DNA of 64,000 nucleotides from a virus: IMG/VR virus record IMGVR_UViG_3300037395_000062, positions 30,110 to 94,109 of that record; one strand, 5' to 3'. Shown piece by piece: positions 26,040 to 33,028 of this stretch (position 1 is its first letter; each line of letters starts with the position of its first letter). The notes under the pieces were generated by a model. It saw only the letters and a program-made list of their open reading frames with translations, ran no database searches and was not told where the DNA came from. The position numbers and the translations under genes were made by a program.

Positions 26040-27968
26040 TCAGTTCGTCCCGACGGACGCTCCCCAGCGGGTCCAATCGGCGCAGCCGTCCATCGCCGAT
26101 ACGATCCTGCCGTGTTTCTCGCAACGTTCGGCATTGTCCCTGACCGCGTAGCTGCCGCAAGGTGCCCCGCACATGCCCTCGAACGGCGAGACGACCATCC
26201 CGGGGTTCGTCACCTGCTCGGCGATCCCGCGGAACGCATCCATCGTCGCCTGGTTCGGGTTCTCCTGTCCGAACGGCACGGCCGGCGCCAAGTGCTCCGT
26301 GCCGGACACGCCGGGGACGTAAGCCACCTGCCGCGAACGGACGATCGCACGGGTCACCAGATGCACCAGCGTGTCGAACTCGTCGGCCGCGCGCGAGCCG
26401 CCGGTGAACGCGGTCACCCGTTCCATGAACCCGACCTGGGTATCGCCGTGCGGACCGTGAAGCCACGGAGCGCCCTGCGGCACGAGTATCCGGCCCATGC
26501 GCGCCCAGCCCTGCACGCTGGCGGCCCCGCCGGGAATCGGAAGACCGCCGCCCTTCTGCACCATCACGGGATTGACCGCGCGCTCGAGCTTGCCCTGCTC
26601 CACCTTCTGCCCGACGATCGGGATCTGCGTGCCGCGGAAGGTCTGCAGCAGGCTGACACCCGATTGCTTCTCCTCGACGATGACCCGCCGCGGATGCCAC
26701 ACGCCATGCCGGGTCCGCAGCGCCATGGCCAGGCCGCGGAAGTCGAGGTCCCGGACCATCAGATCGAGCAGCCATACGTCGTAGTGGAAGTCGCACTCGC
26801 CCACCAGATCGGAATCCTCGCCGCGGTGCCACGACCGGCACGGCACCATCAGCCCGGTCAGCGCGGCGGTCAGGCTGGTGGACTGCGGCTGCCCGAGCGC
26901 CGTATCCCACGCCTCCTCGATCTCGGCGTTCGGAAACGACGCGACCCAGGAACGGATCGCCGGTGACTGGATGCCATCGGACATGTCGGCGGGCGGGGCG
27001 TAGACCCTGAAGTCGCCCTCGTTAAACACGCCTTCCCCGCCGCCGGTCATGTCGCCGTCGTAGTTGACCGCCGCGACGCGAGGCTGCCGGCGCTTGATCG
27101 TCAGGTACTCGCGGCGCTTGGACGGGCTGCCGGGCCAGTAGAACCCGGCGCCGGTCGTATCGATCGCCGCGTAGTAGGCGCGGTACCTGACGTAAGGCGA
27201 GCGCGGATCCTGCACCGGATCCGGCTCCAGTGTCTCGGTGTAGACGCATTCAAGGCCGTGCGGCACCAGCACGTCGTACCAGAGCCGCCGCTGTCCAGGA
27301 CGGGTCGCCGGCAGTTCCAGCACCACCCAGTCGCCGTTTTTCTTCCATTCCTGGTATAGATCGTCCTCCGCCCACCAGCGGCCGGCCGCGATGGTGCGGC
27401 AGCCACGCGGGTCCGCGCGTCCCATGATGGTGTCGTAGTAGGTCTGCTTGACCTGTGCCCTGCTTTCCGGGGTCGAGGCGTTCTCGCGGTCGTGCAGATC
27501 GTCGAGGATGCGCAGGCGGCAGTGCAGCCCGGTCAACGCCTTGCTGGACACGCCCACGGCCTTGTACGACGCGTCGGGATCGGACGGCGCGTGCCCGGTG
27601 ACGAACAGCCCGCGCTGGATGCTCCACCCCTGGTCGGGATCGGGACGCACTGCCGGAAACAGCTCGTGGAAACCCTTGTCGTGCTGCACGATCTGCATGA
27701 CGGTGGACATGAAGCCCTGCGGTAGCGCCTCGCCAGCGGAGATCGCCAACGTGGTCAGCGTCGGGTCGTGACCAAGTTCCCAACTTGCGTAGACCGTGCT
27801 CAGCAGGGTCGACTTGCCCGTGCCAGGCCCGGCAAGATACAGCAGGTTCTCGATCCTGCCGTCCTCCAGCCCAGCTACCAGAGGGTAGTGGTGCGGTGCC
27901 AAGCTAAAGCCGCGCGCCTTGAACAGCATCGAATAGTAGGCGGCCAGGCCGATCCTGCGTTCAGACAT
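26040..27968 (-). CDS. terL: Terminase large subunit
   Basis: A 642-residue DNA-packaging motor. The ATPase half has a Walker A loop (YLAGPGTGKSTLLST) near residue 45 and a Walker B segment (RLRILDDLHD) near residue 155. The C-terminal half has conserved-type acidic positions of the RNase H-like nuclease (LVGECDFHYDVWLLDLMVRD and RVIVEEKQSG). Its C-terminal extension with CGAPCGSYAVRDNAERCEKH could bind a metal. It should cut concatemeric DNA and drive it through the portal. It precedes the portal cluster and overlaps the upstream gene by eight bases. Confidence 0.85.
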   Translation of the reverse strand: MSERRIGLAAYYSMLFKARGFSLAPHHYPLVAGLEDGRIENLLYLAGPGTGKSTLLSTVYASWELGHDPTLTTLAISAGEALPQGFMSTVMQIVQHDKGFHELFPAVRPDPDQGWSIQRGLFVTGHAPSDPDASYKAVGVSSKALTGLHCRLRILDDLHDRENASTPESRAQVKQTYYDTIMGRADPRGCRTIAAGRWWAEDDLYQEWKKNGDWVVLELPATRPGQRRLWYDVLVPHGLECVYTETLEPDPVQDPRSPYVRYRAYYAAIDTTGAGFYWPGSPSKRREYLTIKRRQPRVAAVNYDGDMTGGGEGVFNEGDFRVYAPPADMSDGIQSPAIRSWVASFPNAEIEEAWDTALGQPQSTSLTAALTGLMVPCRSWHRGEDSDLVGECDFHYDVWLLDLMVRDLDFRGLAMALRTRHGVWHPRRVIVEEKQSGVSLLQTFRGTQIPIVGQKVEQGKLERAVNPVMVQKGGGLPIPGGAASVQGWARMGRILVPQGAPWLHGPHGDTQVGFMERVTAFTGGSRAADEFDTLVHLVTRAIVRSRQVAYVPGVSGTEHLAPAVPFGQENPNQATMDAFRGIAEQVTNPGMVVSPFEGMCGAPCGSYAVRDNAERCEKHGRIVSAMDGCADWTRWGASVGTN

Positions 27969-28158
27969 GCTTCTCCCGCCAATAATCCACCGGCGTGAAA
28001 CTCCACCCCTTACCGGTCGCGTAAGTGTGCAACCGTTCCGGCGTCCAGCCTATTGAATAGCCCAGGATAGGTGCCGTACGGCAGATGATACCGTCGGTTG
28101 CTACGACGCCTGCGTTAAAATGCGGCGCATCGACCTCGTAAAGCGCCTTAACCGTCAC
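27961..28158 (-). CDS. Hypothetical protein, 65 aa
   Basis: A small protein overlapping both neighbours (11 bases upstream, 8 bases into TerL). The sequence (SIGWTPERLHTYATGKGWSF) looks globular. Its place just before TerL might suggest a small-terminase-like partner, but it is too short for the usual fold and no helix-turn-helix is seen. Confidence 0.55.
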   Translation of the reverse strand: MTVKALYEVDAPHFNAGVVATDGIICRTAPILGYSIGWTPERLHTYATGKGWSFTPVDYWREKHV

Positions 28159-28369
28159 TTCGCGAACCGAACACAGGTGCGAGATCGATCACGCCTTCCG
28201 GCAGATCGGCCTTGCCGACCGGCTTGCGCTCGCGACCTTCGCCTTTGAACTTGTTCGCCTCGTCGGCCAGCCGGCGCGCCTCCCTGCCGGAGGTGCCGTG
28301 CTCCCTGGCGATGCCGGGATCGTTCGCCTCTGCGTTGAACAGTTTCCGCTGCTTCTCGGTGTATGGCAT
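28148..28369 (-). CDS. Nested in-frame small gene, 73 aa
   Basis: ATG 28369 has its own ribosome site (GGAGGAGGTTGAG), and the product (MPYTEKQRKLFNAEANDPGI, then EARRLADEANKFKGEGRERK) is of the type found as a separate small gene near terminases in other phages. Here it is in frame with the upstream Mom-like gene without an intervening stop. It is probably made on its own and perhaps also as the tail of the fusion. Confidence 0.6.
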   Translation of the reverse strand: MPYTEKQRKLFNAEANDPGIAREHGTSGREARRLADEANKFKGEGRERKPVGKADLPEGVIDLAPVFGSRSDG

Positions 28370-29029
28370 CTCAACCTCCTCCGTCCCGCCGGTCGAACGT
28401 ATACCATTGCGGACCCAGCGAAAAGCCGGGTTTCCGCTTCTGTACCTGCTGCCTGTCGGCACTCGATTCCAACCATGCAGCGCCATGTATCGTGCTGCAT
28501 CATCCGGTCCACAAATCCAGTGCTCCCAGCGCTGTATCCATGCCGAACCATTACGTATGAGGTCGCGCGATTCAGTGGCTCCGTTAGCGTAACGGCTAGT
28601 CCTGCGGCCTCCGCAATCAACCATTACCGGAACCTTGTGGCGTTCCGTCTTCGTCCATCCGGAACATTCGTAGACATAGCCTGTATGTCCCTGGCTTTCG
28701 TCGGAGAATGTCACCAGCACGGGCCAACGTGTCCTGTCGATCAGGTTGCGCATCTGAAAACGTAGGGGTTTCGATACGTGTTTCAGCCTACGTCTGTGTT
28801 TCGGTACTGCAACCATTCGCAACAAGGCCAGAACGCCCGCCGGCTGTTGTTCGCACACGCTCTTTGCGGCCCCTGGAGGAGGCGGTTGCCATGCGTAGGC
28901 GGCGACGGGAACCTCATCCTCGAAAACGGCGAACGCATAGACCTTAACACCTCCGGCCGAACCGTATGAGTGGAATTGCGCGCACATATCGCGAACCACA
29001 TCGAGTGAGCAAGGTCGTATATCGAACAC
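28148..29029 (-). CDS. GNAT/Mom-like protein fused in frame to a small downstream gene
   Basis: The 293-residue frame starts at GTG 29029 behind a strong site (GGAGGAGGTTGA). Residues 1-200 have acyltransferase-like text: VYAFAVFEDEVPVAAYAWQ, LLRMVAVPKHRRRLKHVSKP, VTFSDESQGHTGYVYECSGW. The pattern of MVAVP, then D..GHTG..Y..SGW resembles Mom-family proteins that modify DNA adenine, a GNAT fold. From residue 221 the frame continues without a stop into a 73-residue unit with its own strong start at 28369, so full-length and short products may both be made. The Mom assignment is by pattern only; an ordinary GNAT enzyme is possible. Confidence 0.55.
   Translation of the reverse strand: MFDIRPCSLDVVRDMCAQFHSYGSAGGVKVYAFAVFEDEVPVAAYAWQPPPPGAAKSVCEQQPAGVLALLRMVAVPKHRRRLKHVSKPLRFQMRNLIDRTRWPVLVTFSDESQGHTGYVYECSGWTKTERHKVPVMVDCGGRRTSRYANGATESRDLIRNGSAWIQRWEHWICGPDDAARYMALHGWNRVPTGSRYRSGNPAFRWVRNGIRSTGGTEEVEMPYTEKQRKLFNAEANDPGIAREHGTSGREARRLADEANKFKGEGRERKPVGKADLPEGVIDLAPVFGSRSDG
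28370..28396 (-). repeat. Ribosome-site cassette, copy 2
   Basis: The minus-strand stretch ending in GGCGGGACGGAGGAGGTTGAG before ATG 28369 is nearly identical to the stretch before GTG 29029. Copy 2 lies inside the Mom-like reading frame, where it codes for TGGTEEVE. Confidence 0.7.
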
Positions 29030-29056
29030 TCAACCTCCTCCGTCCCGCCGATCGAG
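29030..29056 (-). repeat. Ribosome-site cassette, copy 1
   Basis: Same sequence as at 28370-28396, with one difference in the matching core. Here it encodes the last residues (DRRDGGG) and stop of the upstream membrane protein while serving as the ribosome site of the Mom-like gene. Confidence 0.7.
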
Positions 29057-29143
29057 CATACCGAAGGACGCGAGCAGAAGCCACACCGCGCACACCTCGG
29101 TAGCGGATAGGCCCAGGATGACCAGCGCGAACGTCACGATCAC
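29030..29143 (-). CDS. Small membrane protein, 37 aa
   Basis: It starts at GTG 29143, which overlaps the stop of the upstream membrane gene as GTGA. One hydrophobic segment (IVTFALVILGL, then VCAVWLLLASFGML) spans most of its length and a short charged tail follows. It looks like the partner of the 44-residue protein encoded just before it. Confidence 0.55.
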   Translation of the reverse strand: MIVTFALVILGLSATEVCAVWLLLASFGMLDRRDGGG

Positions 29144-29274
29144 GGGCCTGGCACCGTCAGGCTCAACGCCCAGAACAGTCCCAGAAGCCCGGCGATCAGC
29201 ACGACGACGGCGCCGATCGGGCGGCCGAACGCCCAGGCGACGAGGAAGAACAGGATGAAAACGGCGATTCCCAT
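29140..29274 (-). CDS. Small membrane protein, 44 aa
   Basis: It starts at ATG 29274. Two hydrophobic segments (VFILFFLVAWAF and AVVVLIAGLLGLFWALSL) are separated by GRPIG, so it is a two-helix membrane protein. Together with the overlapping 37-residue membrane protein it could be a holin-type pair, but no endolysin or spanin lies beside it in this window. Confidence 0.55.
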   Translation of the reverse strand: MGIAVFILFFLVAWAFGRPIGAVVVLIAGLLGLFWALSLTVPGP

Positions 29275-29275
29275 G

Positions 29276-29545
29276 TCAGGATCGCCGATGAAACGCTGCT
29301 GCGTTCATCAACGCCGTAATGCGTGCGGCTTCGATCTTCGCCTCATCGAGCGTGTCGAACTCGGTCACGCAGCGTGCATCCGTCGCGGCCAACCTGACGT
29401 ACGGCCTGGGCGTCACGGTATCGGATTGGCACGCCGCGACGGACACGATATGGCCGGTGTTCAGCCAGCATCCGCTCGTCACTTCGACGGACACGGTATG
29501 GCCGGTGTTCAGCCAGCGCCCACTCGTCACTTCGATCATCGTCAT
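29276..29545 (-). CDS. Hypothetical protein with tandem duplication, 89 aa
   Basis: The first gene of the leftward late block, starting at ATG 29545 behind AAGGAAA. Its N-terminal part is two copies of a 16-residue unit (EVTSGRWLNTGHTVSV and EVTSGCWLNTGHIVSV) encoded by a 48-bp tandem repeat. The C-terminal half is alpha/beta (TEFDTLDEAKIEAARITALM). Function unknown. Confidence 0.55.
   Translation of the reverse strand: MTMIEVTSGRWLNTGHTVSVEVTSGCWLNTGHIVSVAACQSDTVTPRPYVRLAATDARCVTEFDTLDEAKIEAARITALMNAAAFHRRS
29441..29536. repeat. 48-bp tandem duplication
   Basis: Two adjacent 48-bp copies starting at 29441 and 29489 differ at only a few bases and preserve the reading frame of the minus-strand gene. 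The few differences suggest a recent duplication. Confidence 0.85.
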
Positions 29546-29575
29546 TCACATGTTTTCCTTGACGGCTAATCAGAC

Positions 29576-29602
29576 GTTATACGCAACAGTTGTAAATGTC
29601 AA
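29576..29602 (-). promoter_or_regulatory. Candidate promoter of the leftward late block
   Basis: On the minus strand TTGACA (29602-29597) is followed by TATAAC (29581-29576). The 15-bp spacing is short for a sigma70 promoter. It lies just upstream of the first late gene, in a locally AT-rich stretch. Confidence 0.4.
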
Positions 29603-29757
29603 CATAATACGCGACTTATACCGTAAATTTTGGTTCGGGGGTAGGCCGGTGCTCCAGGAGACAAAAACCACTCAGCCCCACCTACCCCCTCCATCGACCG
29701 CGGGTAAAACCGGCCAGGTGTGGCGACCGACGGGCCGCCTACCACCCTCCGGAAGGG

Positions 29758-30048
29758 TCAGGCCCTCGCCAGGCGCGGCCACACCGCTACCGCCTTGATC
29801 GGCTTGTAGCGCGCCGTGACGCATCCCGACACGTTCAACCGACCGAGGCGAGCGAACCATAGGCCACCCACCTTGCGGCACTGTGCAGGCTTGCCATGCT
29901 TGGCGAGCGACCAGCTGACGAACACGCGACCCACCTTGAGGAAACGCACACCTCCAACCTTGCGGTATGAGGTGACGAATGCGTCATCGAACACGGTGTG
30001 CACCGCAGTCAGGACCAATAGGATATCGGAAATAGTGAAAGCGGACAT
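29758..30048 (-). CDS. Divergent early protein with internal repeat, 96 aa
   Basis: It starts at ATG 30048 behind GGAGTAACCCCA, the same leader type used by the divergent plus-strand genes. The N-terminus is hydrophobic (FTISDILLVLTAVHTVF). Then two similar segments follow (RKVGGVRFLKVGRVFVSW and RKVGGLWFARLGRLNVSGC). The basic C-terminus suggests nucleic acid contact. It has its own promoter of the early family. Function unknown; a regulator is possible. Confidence 0.55.
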   Translation of the reverse strand: MSAFTISDILLVLTAVHTVFDDAFVTSYRKVGGVRFLKVGRVFVSWSLAKHGKPAQCRKVGGLWFARLGRLNVSGCVTARYKPIKAVAVWPRLARA

Positions 30049-30079
30049 TGGGGTTACTCCGTTCGGTTGCGATGACACC

Positions 30080-30108
30080 TATATAGCGTCGCTATGCAAT
30101 GCTGTCAA
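30080..30108 (-). promoter_or_regulatory. Early-family promoter P0 (leftward)
   Basis: TTGACA, 17 bp, TATATA on the minus strand, with GCGACGC directly before the -10 box, followed by the leader GGTGTCATCGCAACCG. It drives the 96-residue divergent gene. Confidence 0.7.
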
Positions 30109-30302
30109 CGATAAATCGTCGCCACGCACAACAAAAACCTAACCCGTTGATTCTAAAACATGCGAACAATCAATAGTTGTAATTTCAACCGTAAGTAGAA
30201 CGCATAATGGCGATTATGTTAAGTAATCAACAATTGCAAATGCCGCAATATCAACGGGTTACGAAAAACGTGAATCCGACTAGGAAAACTTGCGATTGCC
30301 TG

Positions 30303-30331
30303 TTGACATGGCGCTAGTGCGACGCTACATA
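30303..30331 (+). promoter_or_regulatory. Early-family promoter P1
   Basis: TTGACA, 17 bp, TACATA, with GCGACGC before the -10 box. It is followed by GGTGTCATCGCAACCGGAGTAACCGAC and the start codon at 30359. Confidence 0.7.
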
Positions 30332-30358
30332 GGTGTCATCGCAACCGGAGTAACCGAC

Positions 30359-30724
30359 ATGCCTATATACCGCGTAACCGACAGGGTTCGTAACGTCATT
30401 ACGCAAGGCGAAGGCCTCCGGCCGGTGCTGCGTTTCGCACGCAAATACCCGGTCGAGATTATCCGCGTCGACGTATCGGTTGAACAACCCGAGATGTACG
30501 CGGTGACGTTCTACTTCGATCCGGAAGGCCGGCGAGGTTACGAATGCATGGTGCGATTCGCGGATTGGCGCGTGCTGCTCGATTGGCTGCTCGCTCGCCG
30601 CAGCTGGACCGCACTGCACCGTATCCGCTTCGCGCATCGCGGCACGTACGAACTGGCGCTGCAGGATAAGCGCACCGCTCGCCTAGTCGCAAAGGGTATC
30701 ACGATCGCAGGACCTGCAATCTGA
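30359..30724 (+). CDS. Hypothetical early protein, 121 aa
   Basis: It starts at ATG 30359 (MPIYRVTDRVRNVITQGEGL) behind CCGGAGTAACCGAC, although the frame is open further upstream. Rich in Arg and aromatic residues, with a central VEIIRVDVSVEQPEMYAVTF beta region. It is the first gene of the rightward early set. No family was recognised. Confidence 0.6.
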   Translation: MPIYRVTDRVRNVITQGEGLRPVLRFARKYPVEIIRVDVSVEQPEMYAVTFYFDPEGRRGYECMVRFADWRVLLDWLLARRSWTALHRIRFAHRGTYELALQDKRTARLVAKGITIAGPAI

Positions 30725-30727
30725 CTG

Positions 30728-30756
30728 TTGACAAACACATATAGCGATGCTGTTGT
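30728..30756 (+). promoter_or_regulatory. Early-family promoter P2 (degenerate -10)
   Basis: TTGACA, then 17 bp ending in GCGATGC, then TGTTGT, so the -10 box is poor. The leader GCCGCTATAGCAACCGGAGTAGCCGAC follows and ends at the start of the next gene. Confidence 0.45.
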
Positions 30757-30783
30757 GCCGCTATAGCAACCGGAGTAGCCGAC

Positions 30784-31140
30784 ATGAACGCGTGGATATA
30801 TCAATCTGCATTGCTGTGTGACGATTGCGCACGCGATAAGCGAATCAAACTCAACCGTGAGTTAGTCACACTCGCGGACCGTGACGGCAATTCAGACATG
30901 GCGCCACAAGGCCCTTACGCAAACGGAGGTGGTGAGGCAGATTGCCCGCAATCGTGCGACCTGTGCGGCACGTTCCTGGAAAACCCACTTACCGACGACG
31001 GAATCGAATACGTAAAAGAGTGCATTCGCAATGGGCATACGCTGCACGCGTCGGGCCGAAAACTACTGTGCATATGGTCGAATCCAGTCGTTAAGGAATG
31101 GTCAGATTTCTACGAAATACAAGCCGGCGAGACTGATTAG
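30784..31140 (+). CDS. Cys-rich hypothetical early protein, 118 aa
   Basis: It begins MNAWIYQSALLCDDCARDKR and has a second Cys group (CPQSCDLCG), together a likely zinc site. Its ribosome site is the shared CCGGAGTAGCCGAC leader. The C-terminal part (RNGHTLHASGRKLLCIWSN) is compact. Small zinc proteins of this type are common in GC-rich proteobacterial phages. Function unknown. Confidence 0.65.
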   Translation: MNAWIYQSALLCDDCARDKRIKLNRELVTLADRDGNSDMAPQGPYANGGGEADCPQSCDLCGTFLENPLTDDGIEYVKECIRNGHTLHASGRKLLCIWSNPVVKEWSDFYEIQAGETD

Positions 31141-31144
31141 ATAT

Positions 31145-31173
31145 TTGACAAACACATATAGCGACGCCACGTA
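31145..31173 (+). promoter_or_regulatory. Early-family promoter P3 (degenerate -10)
   Basis: TTGACA, then 17 bp ending in GCGACGC, then CACGTA. The leader GCCGCTATCGCAACCGGAGTAACCGAC precedes ATG 31201. The upstream 23 bases are nearly identical to those of P2. Confidence 0.45.
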
Positions 31174-31200
31174 GCCGCTATCGCAACCGGAGTAACCGAC

Positions 31201-31467
31201 ATGACCGTAACCTTGATGGACAACATGATCGTCCAAGCCATCACCACCAAATATATCGGACCGAGCAACACGCGTTCCGGCCGGATCAAGGCCAGCGCTG
31301 CAGCGGGATCGGTCACCATCCCATATCCAAGTCAGCACGGCATGGAGCGTGCGCACGCCACGGCCGCTCTCGCCCTGTGCGAAAAACTGGGCTGGTCAGG
31401 CACGCTCGCCCAAGGTGGCATGCCTAGCGATTCCGGCTACGCCTTCGTATTCACTGGTAGGTGCTAA
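31201..31467 (+). CDS. Hypothetical early protein, 88 aa
   Basis: An 88-residue protein with the segment IVQAITTKYIGPSNTRSGRI followed by KASAAAGSVTIPYPSQHGME. Proteins with this text are frequent in phage accessory regions and have no known role. It starts at ATG 31201 with the shared GGAGTAACCGAC leader. Confidence 0.65.
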   Translation: MTVTLMDNMIVQAITTKYIGPSNTRSGRIKASAAAGSVTIPYPSQHGMERAHATAALALCEKLGWSGTLAQGGMPSDSGYAFVFTGRC

Positions 31468-31472
31468 GCGCT

Positions 31473-31661
31473 ATGGCTCATGATTCACCAGACAGCGACT
31501 TCCCGTCTCTGTTGCAGGACGTCAACGCCAACTTAAGCGACGCTATCGACGCATGGGAGAAAGGCGACATGTCGGATGCACTAAGGCTTGTTCGCAATGC
31601 GCTGCACGACGTGCGCAATGCGATTGACGATATCGAATTAAGTGAAGGCGAAACACCATGA
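31473..31661 (+). CDS. Small helical acidic protein, 62 aa
   Basis: An acidic, helical protein (LLQDVNANLSDAIDAWEKGD). ATG 31473 is preferred; GTG 31461 in the same frame overlaps the end of the previous gene. It overlaps the next gene as ATGA. Function unknown. Confidence 0.55.
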   Translation: MAHDSPDSDFPSLLQDVNANLSDAIDAWEKGDMSDALRLVRNALHDVRNAIDDIELSEGETP

Positions 31662-31861
31662 CACAAGATTCAACCGGCCGCGTCTATCGCACGTTCACGC
31701 GTCGCGCCAAAAACTGGGAACAGTTCGCCACCGCCCGCAAGCACGCGATCGATCGCAATCTGACGTTGGACGAGGCACGTCGCGCGTGCACCGCATTCAA
31801 CGATCATCGCACCGAAGCACAGGTCCGCGACGGCACCAAAATGGAGTTCGAACACCAATGA
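31658..31861 (+). CDS. Small basic protein, 67 aa
   Basis: A 67-residue basic, helical protein (RAKNWEQFATARKHAIDRNL followed by TLDEARRACTAFNDHRTEAQ), overlapping the previous and next genes by four bases each. Function unknown. Confidence 0.6.
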   Translation: MTQDSTGRVYRTFTRRAKNWEQFATARKHAIDRNLTLDEARRACTAFNDHRTEAQVRDGTKMEFEHQ

Positions 31862-32241
31862 CACCGCGACAGATCGCCACCGGGCAGGCCATGCGCGCCC
31901 GCGGCACCTCGGATGCCGCCATCGGCCAGCGCTTCGGCGTGACGCGCCAGCACGTACACGCCAAGCTGGGGCCACGGCCGGCGCTACGCAAGGTGCCTGA
32001 CCCACCACGCAACGGCGTGACACCGGAGGCGTTCGGTGCCGCCGTGAAGGCCTGGCGCGTCAACCGAAACCTGTCACAGAACGCAGCTGCGAAGCTGTTG
32101 CGGGTGGCCGGTCCGTCTGTATCGTTTTGGGAGCAAGGGCGGAACGGCTGCAGCCTGGCAGCCTCGATGCTGCTGCTGATGCGGTCGCTCGATGCGGTCG
32201 AGGGAATCGAATCGCCGCGCGAAATCATGGTTGACACTTAG
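31858..32241 (+). CDS. Double helix-turn-helix regulator, 127 aa
   Basis: It starts at ATG 31858 (ATGA overlap). Two DNA-binding helices are visible: an N-terminal one in SDAAIGQRFGVTRQHVHAKL and an XRE-type one in VNRNLSQNAAAKLLRVAGPS followed by VSFWEQGRN. It is probably the transcriptional regulator of the early region and a candidate for binding the repeated promoter elements around it. Promoter P4 starts inside its last codons. Confidence 0.7.
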   Translation: MTPRQIATGQAMRARGTSDAAIGQRFGVTRQHVHAKLGPRPALRKVPDPPRNGVTPEAFGAAVKAWRVNRNLSQNAAAKLLRVAGPSVSFWEQGRNGCSLAASMLLLMRSLDAVEGIESPREIMVDT

Positions 32242-32259
32242 CTGTAGCGTCGCTATATA
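32231..32259 (+). promoter_or_regulatory. Early-family promoter P4
   Basis: TTGACA, 17 bp ending in GCGTCGC, then TATATA. It overlaps the end of the regulator gene and precedes the leader GTGCAACAGGAGTAGCACAT before ATG 32287. Confidence 0.7.
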
Positions 32260-32286
32260 ATAGTCAGTGCAACAGGAGTAGCACAT

Positions 32287-32583
32287 ATGCCTTACGTTCA
32301 AGTCTGGCGCGATGGTTCCGCGCAATGCCAGGTGAAAGACCTAAAACTTGGTCAGAGAATCGACCTCGAGAACGATGTGTTCGCGGACCCGAACGGTTAT
32401 GTCGATCCTGGAAACGGCGAGATAGCGTTTCAGTGCGAGTTCCAGGAAGTGCTGCAGATCGAAATCGAATCACCGGACTGCACGTTGATCGGTTATTCGG
32501 GAGGCGCATGTGGTTTTCCGCCTGACCACTGGCTTTGCGTCGACGGCGAACAAACCGGCGAACCTGAAGATATCGGGGAGTAG
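32287..32583 (+). CDS. Hypothetical acidic early protein, 98 aa
   Basis: A 98-residue acidic protein (LKLGQRIDLENDVFADPNGY, then GEIAFQCEFQEVLQIEIESP) starting at ATG 32287 behind CAGGAG. Beta-rich by eye. Function unknown. Confidence 0.6.
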   Translation: MPYVQVWRDGSAQCQVKDLKLGQRIDLENDVFADPNGYVDPGNGEIAFQCEFQEVLQIEIESPDCTLIGYSGGACGFPPDHWLCVDGEQTGEPEDIGE

Positions 32584-32591
32584 ATAGTTAC

Positions 32592-32954
32592 ATGCGAAAC
32601 AAAATCGTAATACCTGTTCCGATTAAGCCGGAACCGTTGATATCTCTGGAGATACACAAGCGTATGGACACGATGGGCCTTGAAGTCATGTCCTACTTTA
32701 ATCGCACCACCGGCCTGGACGGTGAAGGCCGCACTTACTGGATCCCGGAACACATCGCGGGTGCCGATGGTGCGTTTATACTTTGGCGCTACGCCACCGA
32801 CCCAAAGAACAACTACAAACTTGACGGATGGTTCCCGCAAATCGGACCACACATCCATGGCGGCTTCCACAGTTCGATCACGTCAGCGCTAGCCTGGATA
32901 CAGCGTGCCCGCGACGTACGCGACGGCAAGGTAAAGGATTTTCGCGGCGTTTGA
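32592..32954 (+). CDS. Hypothetical early protein, 120 aa
   Basis: A 120-residue protein (KRMDTMGLEVMSYFNRTTGL, then ALAWIQRARDVRDGKVKDF). It is in line with the early genes. No motif was recognised. Promoter P5 follows its stop. Confidence 0.6.
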   Translation: MRNKIVIPVPIKPEPLISLEIHKRMDTMGLEVMSYFNRTTGLDGEGRTYWIPEHIAGADGAFILWRYATDPKNNYKLDGWFPQIGPHIHGGFHSSITSALAWIQRARDVRDGKVKDFRGV

Positions 32955-32966
32955 CAACTATTTCAC

Positions 32967-32995
32967 TTGACGTGCATATGCCATGACGCTATACA
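32967..32995 (+). promoter_or_regulatory. Early-family promoter P5
   Basis: TTGACG, 17 bp ending in ATGACGC, then TATACA. It is followed by GACCAAGCCAACCCGGAAACAGGAG, a leader shared with P6. Confidence 0.7.
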
Positions 32996-33028
32996 GACCA
33001 AGCCAACCCGGAAACAGGAGTCCCGACG

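Larger units (their letters stand above)
30049..30358. other. AT-rich intergenic control region between divergent early genes
   Basis: About 310 bases without a gene. It holds divergent promoters P0 and P1 at its ends and, between them, AT-rich DNA with a 12-base inverted repeat (TAACCCGTTGAT at 30140-30151, its complement at 30250-30261) and scattered TCAAC/GTTGA words. It may be a regulator-binding region or origin-like element. Confidence 0.5.

Noticed and set aside
25873-26910. 345-residue minus ORF overlapping TerL
   Set aside because: Shadow frame of TerL; Arg/Ala/Gly-rich, no ribosome site, and the smaller 25806-25958 gene has a strong one.
29546-30358. tRNA genes in the AT-rich region
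   Set aside because: No cloverleaf arms, GTTC loops or CCA ends could be identified in either strand.
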